Source: Risungbinella massiliensis (GTDB taxonomy: Bacteria > Bacillota > Bacilli > Thermoactinomycetales > Thermoactinomycetaceae). From it: a DNA stretch of 64,000 nucleotides. A model generated the notes under the pieces. It ran no database searches. It saw nothing but the letters and a program-made list of their open reading frames with translations, and had not been told where the DNA came from. The stretch is taken from assembly GCF_000942395.1 (NCBI RefSeq), contig NZ_LN812103.1, positions 625,394 through 689,393 on the forward strand. Reading direction: 5' to 3'. Shown here piece after piece: positions 26,687 through 34,220 of the stretch; position 1 is the stretch's first letter, and each line of letters starts with the position of its first letter. The translations under genes and the position numbers were made by a program.

Positions 26687-27076
26687 ATGAGTTTATTAGT
26701 TAAAGAGGGAGATAAATCGGATAAAACAGGTGACGGTTCGAAGTTCGAGTCCTTAACGTTAAGACCGGGTGGAGATTATAATATAAGCCCTGAAAAGCGG
26801 TTCTATATTGGGGTTTTCAGTGAAATCAAGAGTATGGACGGAAATAATCAAAATTTAATTAACCAACATTTAGCATATCATCGAAGCCTATGGAATGAGG
26901 GAACTTTAGTATTTGCAGGATCGTTCGTAAAAGGTGATCGAGCTTTGCTTGTAATTGCGGCAGAATCAATTGAGAAGGCCGGAGAGATCATTAAGAGAGA
27001 TCCTATTTTCCAAGCTGGTTATTATGGAAAAGTCGATGTTGAAGAGGTTAGAGGATTCGATCCAAAAACACTTTGA
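26687..27076 (+). CDS. YCII-domain protein with Ser/Thr/Asp/Lys-rich N-terminal tail
   Basis: A 129-residue protein. Residues 38-125 form a YCII (dimeric alpha/beta barrel) domain with its His (H61 in NQHLAYH) and Asp (D105 in KRDPIFQAGYYGK) dyad. The first 37 residues are an extension not usual in the family, rich in hydrophilic residues (DKSDKTGDGSKFE, then LRPGGD). A very strong ribosome site (AAAGGAGGA) precedes the ATG, and a TATAAT box lies at 26611, so high expression is likely. Lying between a protease and ATP-grasp ligases, it could be the modified substrate (tail as core peptide, YCII domain as recognition domain) or an accessory enzyme. The substrate idea is inference. Confidence 0.75.
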   Translation: MSLLVKEGDKSDKTGDGSKFESLTLRPGGDYNISPEKRFYIGVFSEIKSMDGNNQNLINQHLAYHRSLWNEGTLVFAGSFVKGDRALLVIAAESIEKAGEIIKRDPIFQAGYYGKVDVEEVRGFDPKTL

Positions 27077-27192
27077 CCCCTTAGAATAGAGGGATCAATA
27101 CGGGCTATAGTCTGTTGATGCTATCCATTTCTAATGGGGGAATTTCTATAAAGACTGGTTGCTCGGATAAGTGGAAACGGTAGTACCTACAG

Positions 27193-27219
27193 GGTTGACG
27201 GGAGAACGTCTCGTCAACC
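27193..27219 (+). other. Hairpin in the 423-bp gap inside the ATP-grasp cluster
   Basis: GGTTGAC (27193-27199) pairs with GTCAACC (27213-27219), with further pairing GAGA/TCTC inside. No T-run follows. The remainder of 27077-27499 has no convincing gene: only short ORFs of 20 codons or fewer, none with a well-spaced ribosome site. Confidence 0.4.
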
Positions 27220-27499
27220 ATAGCTTCTTATAAAACTGATTGTCATCTTTATTTTTCAACAGTTCTGTAGTTTCCTACAGATTCCTTTACGTATTCCCTT
27301 CTTAAAAACGGATGATTCCTGCTTCAGATATAGCTTTTTGAAGGAGATTTGAATCTTAATCAGGATTCGATTGAGGGGATTTTAGTGAAAATCAATGTTG
27401 TTTCCTGAAGTAGGTTTTTGGCATTTACTGATAAGTACCTGAAGCTTTTAGTTCCCTTATTCAAGTTCATCACTTGAAAGATCTGTTAGGGGGAGAGAC

Positions 27500-28363
27500 A
27501 TGAAGTTAATATTAGGTGATAAATTCAATGAAACTCTACAGTTGATACATGATTATCTAATGGAAAGTAATAATGAGCAGGTCGTGTGGCTTGAATGGAA
27601 GGACATAATAAACGAATTGGTCATTAATGATTCCATAAATGAGAATGGTGTAACTGTAAGATGGCGTTATCGGGAAACCGAGATCTCTCTTGAGTGCATC
27701 ACGGGTGTACTAAACTTCCTTTCCTATCCTGAGATATCATTGTTTAACGACTTCATAGAAAGGGATCGCGAATATGCGCTTGATGAGTTTCACTCCTATC
27801 TCGTGTTTGCTCTTAATCAATTTACGAATGTTATAAATCCCCCATGGGGAGCTAGTATATCTGGATATTGTCATAGTTTACCGTATCAATGGAAGTTTGT
27901 TGAACAAAATGGTGGGAATATAAAAGTTCCTCGAGCTTTTTTTGGTCTGATGAAAGATGTGCCCGATGATCTTATTCTAGGATACAACACAATCGTATCG
28001 GATAACGCTTTTGATGGTCGATATTGGAAAACGGGACTATCACAAGACTCAGTGGGTGATGATCACTATCTTTTTTATCAGCGACCACGTGGAAATCCTT
28101 TCCTAGTTACTGTTATAGGTAACCATATGTGGGTTCAGTCACTTGCTCAACCTATTTGTTCAACTCAAGCCCTGGAAAAAGTTAGTCATCTATGTCAAAT
28201 TCTTATGGAGCACTCTCATCTACAATTTGCCGAGATACTTTTTTTCTTTGATGAACAAGACAACCAATATACATTTGGAAGTATTCATCCTTTTATGGAT
28301 GTAAAAAAAATACCTAGCGATAAAATCTCTGATTTTTTAGAAGCTGTTTCGGATACGTTATAA
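27500..28363 (+). CDS. Degenerate ATP-grasp-like protein, partner of the downstream ligase
   Basis: A 287-residue protein that reads as a distant copy of the next gene product. Parallel blocks are VRWRYRETE (pre-grasp strand), NPPWGASISGYCHSLPYQW (N-x-SKP-x-Q region), WKTG (ATP lysine region), YQRPRGNPFLVTVIGNHMW (QPKLQGINIRAHV equivalent) and FFDEQDNQYTFGSIHPFMD (FEINPMPG equivalent). In the last block the metal-binding Glu and Asn are replaced, so catalysis is doubtful. I infer a pseudo-ATP-grasp subunit or a strongly diverged ligase. The ATG at 27500 follows AGGGGGAG. It lies 61 nt before the complete ligase, in the same operon. Confidence 0.6.
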   Translation: MKLILGDKFNETLQLIHDYLMESNNEQVVWLEWKDIINELVINDSINENGVTVRWRYRETEISLECITGVLNFLSYPEISLFNDFIERDREYALDEFHSYLVFALNQFTNVINPPWGASISGYCHSLPYQWKFVEQNGGNIKVPRAFFGLMKDVPDDLILGYNTIVSDNAFDGRYWKTGLSQDSVGDDHYLFYQRPRGNPFLVTVIGNHMWVQSLAQPICSTQALEKVSHLCQILMEHSHLQFAEILFFFDEQDNQYTFGSIHPFMDVKKIPSDKISDFLEAVSDTL

Positions 28364-28424
28364 AGTACTCGTTTTAATTTTTTGGATTTCAGCAACAAAT
28401 AGTAAAGTTATAGGTGGTGAAATG

Positions 28425-29399
28425 ATGCAAAAACGGTGTTTTATCACTCCAGTATTACGGCCAAACGTAGCGGGTAATAACTTAAAAAGGCGGGAGTGGC
28501 CGATCAATAATGAAGATAATGTAATCGAAATGGGAAACATTCCACCTGCAATAGTAATCATTGCGTGCGAGGGAGATGGAACTGCTTCGTACTTTCAGAA
28601 CTTTGTTCGTCAGAGTGGTTATCCAGTTGAGACGGTGTATCTCGAAGATCGCGTACTGGTTAGTGAGTTCATTCGTGATATTCAAATTAATACGTATCAG
28701 AGAAACTATCCTGGGATTTATTATAGAGGTGGGTCAACTGATGATTCCAAGTTCAATGAGATTATGGGAGTTATGCATGATTTGCTAACATTTTATCCAG
28801 GAGTAGTTATCAATCGACCCTCTCGGCTTCCCCTCAACTATTCGAAACCTCTTCAGATGTCGGCTATCAATAGCTCAAAAAGCCCGGTTATAAAGGCGAT
28901 CCCAACTTTTTTGACTAATCTTCGGGATGAGATTACAAAGTTCCCAGTGGAAGAAACGATTGTAAAGTCTATCAGTGGTATGCGTTCAAAAGTAGTTGAT
29001 CTAACTGATCAGAGGTTGCAACATAAGAAGGATTTTTTTGATTGTCCAGTCCAATTACAACCAAAACTACAAGGTATCAATATTCGAGCTCATGTATGTA
29101 GTGAAGCCGTTTATGCTGTACGTATCCACACAGATTCAGTAGATTATCGATATGGAGAGGAACTAAGTATGAATTTGGTTGAACTTCCTCAACCCATCGT
29201 ATCTTGGTGCGTTCAGTCAGCCAAAAGAGAAGGTTTGGAATTTGCAGGAATCGACCTATTATATCAAGAGAAGAATGACAATTATTGGTGCTTTGAAATT
29301 AACCCAATGCCAGGTTATTCCTATTTTGAACAATATGTCATTGATTCAGGAGAAGAGCCTGTTATTTCTAAATGGTTATTACAGCGACTACTTAGTTAA
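28425..29399 (+). CDS. ATP-grasp ligase, graspetide (MvdD/PsnB)-type
   Basis: A 324-residue RimK/MvdD-like ATP-grasp enzyme. Visible landmarks are the pre-grasp strand GIYYRGGS, the motif INRPSRLPLNYSKPLQM, the ATP lysine in TIVKSISG, the QLQPKLQGINIRAHV strand, and the metal site EFAGIDLL with CFEINPMPGYSYFE carrying Glu and Asn ligands. Ligases of this type form ester or amide links between Ser/Thr/Lys and Asp/Glu side chains in graspetides (omega-ester-containing peptides). AGGTGG precedes ATG 28425 by 7 nt; the adjacent ATG 28422 is possible. It is the last gene of the protease-YCII-ATP-grasp pair cluster. The substrate is unproven. Confidence 0.78.
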   Translation: MQKRCFITPVLRPNVAGNNLKRREWPINNEDNVIEMGNIPPAIVIIACEGDGTASYFQNFVRQSGYPVETVYLEDRVLVSEFIRDIQINTYQRNYPGIYYRGGSTDDSKFNEIMGVMHDLLTFYPGVVINRPSRLPLNYSKPLQMSAINSSKSPVIKAIPTFLTNLRDEITKFPVEETIVKSISGMRSKVVDLTDQRLQHKKDFFDCPVQLQPKLQGINIRAHVCSEAVYAVRIHTDSVDYRYGEELSMNLVELPQPIVSWCVQSAKREGLEFAGIDLLYQEKNDNYWCFEINPMPGYSYFEQYVIDSGEEPVISKWLLQRLLS

Positions 29400-29444
29400 T
29401 TATAGGTGGTCCTTGGTAATAATATACTTATTAGTATCAATATA

Positions 29445-29580
29445 GCTTGTTGCATTAATCCAAGTTAAACGTAGGCGCGCCGCCGGTTTTCCCGCTTATG
29501 ATTTGCTCCGGCTTGCTATCGCTCATAGTCGCATCTCAAAAGGGGAAAACCCCTGGCTTAGGGCTAATTATGCAACATGC
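29445..29580 (+). repeat. Dispersed 135-bp repeat family 1, copy C
   Basis: Best preserved copy. The ends are imperfect inverted repeats (TTGTTGCATTAATCC against GGGCTAATTATGCAACA), and an inner pair GCCGGTTTTCCC/GGGGAAAACCCCTGGC makes the whole unit foldable as one long hairpin. It has the same orientation as copy B, so the two bracket the trpS-ATP-grasp segment. The rest of 29581-30060 is A/T-rich with no recognisable gene. Confidence 0.85.
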
Positions 29581-30062
29581 TCTCAATATTAATATAAGAT
29601 AAAATCGATTATAGATAGTTTGTAGGTTATTTCAGATATATTTTCTAAAAATTCAAACTTATATGTATATTATACAAGTTTCAATGAAAAAGAGGCAATT
29701 CTATTTGATTACTGATCAAGATAGACCATGGAGAATGTATTCATGGTGAGTGATGTTGTTATGTACTGAAAGCCAAATTGTGGATTAGATAAAAATTAAC
29801 AAGTAACATCCCCCAACCTATAATGATGGATGTGCCCTATTTTTTGATCAAAGATACAGGATGTAGTGTATAAAAGTAAAGCTAAGAGCTGTTAAAACTC
29901 CAAAGTGAACTGCTTTCCATATTATCAATCGACCTATTTGTAATAAGATAAAAAATACAGGATATGCACTCCTACATATCCTGTTTCTGCGTATAGAAGA
30001 GTGATAAAAAAACTGTACTACTTGGGTTGCGTTGTTATTAGAAGGAGAGGGAAAAGGCATGC

Positions 30063-30097
30063 AAAAAGCCGTCCACAGATAGAGGTGAGACGGCTTG
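30063..30097 (-). terminator. rpsT: rpsT terminator
   Basis: AAGCCGTC and GACGGCTT pair; on the minus strand the stem is followed by TTTTTGC just past the rpsT stop. Confidence 0.8.
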
Positions 30098-30113
30098 AAG
30101 ACGTTTATTCAAC

Positions 30114-30374
30114 TTACATTGCTTGAAGTTTCGAGGTGAGGCGAGATTTTTTACGAGCAGCAGCATTTTTATGGATAAGACCTTTGGTTACTGCTTTATC
30201 CAAAGAACGAGTTGCTTCTTTCAATAGAGCAGCTGCTTGATCTTTCTCTTGACCCTCAACAGCTACCAAGAACTTTTTCACAGCAGTACGCATAGCAGAC
30301 TTTTGAGCTGCACGGTGTACACGGCGTGCTTCGTTGGTTTTCGCGCGTTTGATTGCGGATTTGATGTTAGCCAA
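30114..30374 (-). CDS. rpsT: 30S ribosomal protein S20
   Basis: Primary 16S rRNA-binding protein, 86 residues, Lys/Arg/Ala-rich, beginning [17 protein letters not shown] after the initiator. I start at TTG 30374 because AGGAGG lies 8 nt upstream and the protein then aligns with known S20 N-termini. The GTG at 30383 overlaps the ribosome site. As in Bacillus it is divergent from gpr. Its usual neighbour holA is displaced by the 17-kb accessory region. Confidence 0.96.
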   Translation of the reverse strand: MANIKSAIKRAKTNEARRVHRAAQKSAMRTAVKKFLVAVEGQEKDQAAALLKEATRSLDKAVTKGLIHKNAAARKKSRLTSKLQAM

Positions 30375-30550
30375 TCTTTTCACCTCCTAAGGTGTCTTTT
30401 ATTTACCGATTCCGGTTGAATAACAAGCTACATTTTAGCATGCACCCTATGAAAAAGCAAGGAAGGGCTGTACGGAAAAAAACATGTTTTTCCATGAACG
30501 GGTAAGACTAAAGAAAATGATTGTTAGGTTGAAAAAGGGTGGTCAACTTT

Positions 30551-31657
30551 ATGAAGGAAGAAATGAATCAAGATACAATGGATCTGTCATCATACTCCAT
30601 TCGTACCGATTTAGCTAGAGAAGCCCATGCTATGGCTCTGGAAAATCGTCCTAATCAGAGTAATATCCCAGGTGTTCATATTAAAGAATGGGAAGAAGAT
30701 GGAATCCTAACAAGTTGGATTGAAGTAGAGGATAGTAACGCGGCGAAAGAATTGGGAAAGCTCCCAGGTAGATATCTCACGTTAGAAATACCGGCTTTGC
30801 GTAGCTTGGATTCCAATTTGGAAAAGCGAGTCTCTCAGCACTTCGCAGAACAATTCAGCCAATTTTTAGAAGAAGTAGGGATCGGATCAAATGACAAAGC
30901 GCTTTTGGTAGGTCTGGGAAACTGGGATGTTACTCCAGATGCGATAGGACCCGAGGTGATCAAACATACAATGGTTACCCGTCATCTGTTTGAATTAGCA
31001 CCAGACCATGTGCAAGATGGCTATCGTTCTGTTAGTGCGATCTCACCTGGGGTATTGGGGATAACAGGGATTGAGACAAGTGAGATTGTTTATGGTGTGG
31101 TGGAAAAGTCCAAACCAGACTTTGTCATTGCTTTTGATGCCTTGGCATCTCGCGCCTTATCACGGGTCAATACGACAATTCAGGTGGCGGACATTGGTAT
31201 TAATCCAGGATCTGGAGTAGGGAATAAGCGAAAACCTTTAAATAAGGAAACACTCGGTATTCCGGTTATAGCTATCGGTATTCCAACAGTAGTGGAAGCA
31301 GCTACCATCGCCCACGACACCATTGATTTTGTCTTGAAATATATCTCTCGAGAGATGCAAGGAATCAAAGGAAATCCACTTGATCCCCATAATCAACCGA
31401 GTGTCCAACAACTAAATAGTCTAGACGTGTCTAATGAAACCAAAAATCGAATGATGGGTATGGTAGGAACATTGGAGCCCGAAGAAAAACGCCAGCTCAT
31501 TCGTGAAGTGCTGATGCCTCTTGGGCAGAATTTAGTTGTCACTCCAAAGGAAGTAGATGCCTTTGTAGACAATATCGCGAAAACCATTGCGAATGGGATG
31601 AATTGTGCCTTGCACGAAGCTGTTACAATGGATAATGTGGCATCACATGTAAAATAA
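30551..31657 (+). CDS. gpr: GPR spore protease
   Basis: Germination protease (family A25) that degrades small acid-soluble spore proteins when spores germinate. The 368 residues include the N-terminal propeptide that is cleaved on activation (IRTDLAREA region), the GLGNWDVTPDAIGP block, ISPGVLGITGIET, and DALASR...ADIGINPGSGVGN. ATG 30551 has GGGTGG 8 nt upstream; the GTG at 30539 lacks a site. It lies upstream of spoIIP as in Bacillus, though an EthD-like gene is inserted between. Forespore expression is expected but the promoter was not identified. Confidence 0.95.
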   Translation: MKEEMNQDTMDLSSYSIRTDLAREAHAMALENRPNQSNIPGVHIKEWEEDGILTSWIEVEDSNAAKELGKLPGRYLTLEIPALRSLDSNLEKRVSQHFAEQFSQFLEEVGIGSNDKALLVGLGNWDVTPDAIGPEVIKHTMVTRHLFELAPDHVQDGYRSVSAISPGVLGITGIETSEIVYGVVEKSKPDFVIAFDALASRALSRVNTTIQVADIGINPGSGVGNKRKPLNKETLGIPVIAIGIPTVVEAATIAHDTIDFVLKYISREMQGIKGNPLDPHNQPSVQQLNSLDVSNETKNRMMGMVGTLEPEEKRQLIREVLMPLGQNLVVTPKEVDAFVDNIAKTIANGMNCALHEAVTMDNVASHVK

Positions 31658-31695
31658 ATTAAGAGAACAAACTCAGTAGTAGATTTCATCTAAGG

Positions 31696-31740
31696 AAAAA
31701 GACCATTTTCTGTTCTTGATTGGACGGAAATGGTCTTTTT
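31696..31740. terminator. Bidirectional terminator gpr / EthD-like gene
   Basis: AAAAAGACCATTTTC and GGAAATGGTCTTTTT form a long stem between convergent genes with A/T runs on both strands. Confidence 0.85.
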
Positions 31741-31749
31741 GAATCTAAT

Positions 31750-32121
31750 TTATTTAGATTGAGTGGTACTTTGTTTGGGAGATGAATAAACCCTTGCTCT
31801 AGCAGTAATGGTGTGCTCCTTTCCTACAAAGGCTGCCATATTTTTTCGATAGGTTCCGAGAATTTTAATCAATTCTTGTCCTTCTGGAGTCATCGTTACT
31901 TGTTTTACAGATTCTGGAGAATCGTAAAATGTTTCAATAATAAATTGGACATCTCCCATATCAAATGGTTGGTCTTCTGGATTGGTATTTGTTAGGGCAG
32001 TTATTCTCATTTGTTGGACGCCTGGAAGATCCAGCATACGTGGCATTACTTCTTGAACATAGAATCGCTGGAACTTTTCTACATCTTCGAGCCCTTTATA
32101 AATTCCGATAGTTTTAAACAT
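31750..32121 (-). CDS. EthD-like dimeric alpha/beta-barrel protein
   Basis: A 123-residue protein resembling the EthD/YCII-type ferredoxin-like dimer fold: MFKTIGIYKGLEDVEKFQRFYVQEVMP-type N-terminus, a central beta segment DVQFIIETFYDSPESVKQ, and a basic tail. Family members take part in small-molecule oxidation or have no known activity, so no reaction is assigned. A strong GGGGAGG precedes the ATG. It is inserted on the opposite strand between gpr and spoIIP, which are adjacent in Bacillus. Confidence 0.7.
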   Translation of the reverse strand: MFKTIGIYKGLEDVEKFQRFYVQEVMPRMLDLPGVQQMRITALTNTNPEDQPFDMGDVQFIIETFYDSPESVKQVTMTPEGQELIKILGTYRKNMAAFVGKEHTITARARVYSSPKQSTTQSK

Positions 32122-32387
32122 GCTACCTCCCCTTAAAATAATTATTTTTTTGATTATGTTTTAATTATAAACTTTCTTTCAAGAAAAAGAGAGACTAGAC
32201 AGGAATCACCTAGCTTGAACTACCACCAAACTCTAATAACATAAGCTATTATCGAAATAATTTATAAAGATTAACTCTGATAGATTGTGATAAACACTGT
32301 TAATCTTATTTTCTCTTAATCTATCGTTCTAACTCTCGTAACTCTCTCATAAGCTCTGATAGAAATAGTTAGTGGATGGGGGAGAAT

Positions 32388-33509
32388 ATGAAAAAGTATT
32401 GGGGATTTCGTACATGGAATATATCGCATCATCGGGTGCGTCGTATGTTTGTTTTCTTAATGTTAGGAACTGCCAGTATGTTTGCCATCGCTGGTGGGAT
32501 CGCTATGCTCCAAGCCAAAAGTGTCACCCATACCCAACTTGGAAATGTAACCTCTCATCTTACAGCCAAAACGTTGATTATGCTGATGGCGGAGGAGACT
32601 CCTTACTTGAAAGATCTGGTAAAAACGCCTGATCCCAAAGGGGTTATAACGAACCTGGTACTGGAAGTAGCTACTAGTATCGATCCAAGTGATCCACGAA
32701 CCTTTTTGGGACGGGAGCTCCCGATGTTTGCTTTATTTGATACTCGTATTGTAACGGCAAGTGCTGATGCTGACTATACCAATATACCGATAGAATCACC
32801 ACCGCCACCTGAGATTGAAGAGCAGATTAAACAATCCCAAGAAGAGACCAAACCGACACCCCCACCTGTTGAGACTTCGCCAGGAAGGAAACGAGTCTTT
32901 ATTTATCATTCACACTGGTGGGAATCGTATCTTCCTGAGTTGAAAAAGAGCAATCCAAATCAAGCTAGTGATGTGAACATTAATATTATGTCTGTTGGTA
33001 ATCATATGGCAGATACATTCCAAAAGTTAGGAATAGGAACACAGACTACTACCAAACCGAAGACGGGTTGGAGTGGTGCTTATCTTCATTCCCGTAAGTT
33101 GGTGGTTGCCGCACTTCAACAACATGAGGATATTCAGTATCTAATCGATATTCATCGAGACTCTAAGAGAGGAGATAAGACAACTATCACCATTAATGGA
33201 AAAAAGATGGCTAGAATGGCATTTGTGGTTGGGAAAGATAGCAAATATTACAGCCAAAACCTCCAATTAGCCAAGGAATTATTCCAAGAGATTAATCGTC
33301 GCTATCCAGGATTATGTACAGGTGTGTATGAAAAAGCCAAAACTGGTGGCAATAATGGAGAGTACAATCAATCTCTGTCGACGGGTGCCATGTTAGTAGA
33401 GGTAGGTGGAGTAGACAATAGTTTTGCCGAAGCCAAAGCATCTGTTGATGTACTTGCCAATGTCATCGCAGATAGAATCCATCAAAATACGCCGCTGGTG
33501 AAGAAGTAG
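32388..33509 (+). CDS. spoIIP: Stage II sporulation protein P (SpoIIP)
   Basis: Membrane-anchored peptidoglycan amidase/endopeptidase of the SpoIIDMP engulfment machine. The 373 residues have an N-terminal span (about 25-45), a Pro-rich linker (about 145-175) and the catalytic amidase domain with VFIYHSHWWESYLPE, DIHRDSKRG and ...LVEVGGVDN (zinc ligands His, His and Glu). ATG 32388 follows GGGGGAG with short spacing; the in-frame ATG 32376 has no site. It lies in the conserved order gpr-spoIIP-yqxA-lepA. Confidence 0.93.
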   Translation: MKKYWGFRTWNISHHRVRRMFVFLMLGTASMFAIAGGIAMLQAKSVTHTQLGNVTSHLTAKTLIMLMAEETPYLKDLVKTPDPKGVITNLVLEVATSIDPSDPRTFLGRELPMFALFDTRIVTASADADYTNIPIESPPPPEIEEQIKQSQEETKPTPPPVETSPGRKRVFIYHSHWWESYLPELKKSNPNQASDVNINIMSVGNHMADTFQKLGIGTQTTTKPKTGWSGAYLHSRKLVVAALQQHEDIQYLIDIHRDSKRGDKTTITINGKKMARMAFVVGKDSKYYSQNLQLAKELFQEINRRYPGLCTGVYEKAKTGGNNGEYNQSLSTGAMLVEVGGVDNSFAEAKASVDVLANVIADRIHQNTPLVKK

Positions 33510-33532
33510 AACTCGAAACAAACTTTGAACTA

Positions 33533-33600
33533 CGAAGAGAATTTGGATCTAGGGAGCGACTAAGTCAAAAGTAGCGGAGCTTCATCCATTTTCTCTTAAG
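33533..33600. repeat. Dispersed hairpin repeat, family 2, copy 2
   Basis: AAGAGAATTTGGAT and ATCCATTTTCTCTT form the stem; inside lies GATCTAGGGAGCGACT, shared with the copy at 1751. It is located between spoIIP and yqxA. Confidence 0.55.
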
Positions 33601-33668
33601 GTCAAAAGGAATGAAATAGTTTTTTGACTTTGGTATTGAACTATCTTTGATAGAAGGAGGTAGGGTTT

Positions 33669-34040
33669 ATGCGTCTTGCAGTACAAGCACTCAGTATTGG
33701 AATTGCTCTTGTGTTAGGAATGTTGTTTGGGATGGATTATGCAGAACAAGAAAAAGAACCCCAACAACAGACAGTAGTACCTACATTAAGTCAATCAGGC
33801 TCTAACCAAACGATCCAATTAACTCCTACTACTCAAGGGAAAGTAGAGATTACGGTAGTCGATCAACCAGGATCTTCTCAGATCGTACAGGTAGGTCCCC
33901 AAGAAAAAGAAGTCCATCAAGACAAACAGAATCCTGATCTAGGTCCAATGAAGAGCAGTACACTAGGTGAGGTTACTAACTCGATTGGAATGGGACTTAG
34001 AGGACAAACAAGAAAAATGTTGGAGGAAATCTTCAACTAG
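33669..34040 (+). CDS. yqxA: YqxA-like protein (DUF3679)
   Basis: A 123-residue protein with one N-terminal membrane segment (residues 4-24, IGIALVLGMLFGMDYAEQE), a long polar Gln/Thr/Pro-rich linker, and a C-terminal helix (LGEVTNSIGMGLRGQTRKMLEEIF). This layout and its place between spoIIP and lepA match YqxA/DUF3679, a sporulation-locus protein of unknown function. Strong ribosome site GAAGGAGG before the ATG. A terminator follows, separating it from lepA. Confidence 0.8.
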   Translation: MRLAVQALSIGIALVLGMLFGMDYAEQEKEPQQQTVVPTLSQSGSNQTIQLTPTTQGKVEITVVDQPGSSQIVQVGPQEKEVHQDKQNPDLGPMKSSTLGEVTNSIGMGLRGQTRKMLEEIFN

Positions 34041-34052
34041 AATCTTCTAATA

Positions 34053-34090
34053 AGAGCCTGTTTGCCTTTCTGGTGGATAGGTTCTTTTTT
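34053..34090 (+). terminator. yqxA terminator
   Basis: AAGAGCCTGTTTGCC pairs (with G-U pairs) to GGTGGATAGGTTCTT, followed by TTTTT. Confidence 0.65.
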
Positions 34091-34220
34091 GTGGAAGAGA
34101 ACTATTGGTCATTATTCCTATCGAGAACCCCATTGATGGAAGTTTCCCTTTATTGAAGCGAGGTAGTTTGGCTGATATAATGAATCGATGCAGTTTGCTC
34201 GTTTTGCAGGAGGGAATTTA

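Noticed and set aside
27351-27410. Possible 19-codon precursor peptide (TTG start after AAGGAG) in the ATP-grasp cluster
   Set aside because: Spacing between ribosome site and TTG is only about 2-3 nt and the peptide has no repeated Thr/Glu/Asp pattern.
23129-29580. Composite transposon or integrative element bounded by repeats B and C
   Set aside because: No transposase, integrase, target duplication or tRNA attachment site is visible; the copies alone do not prove mobility of the segment.
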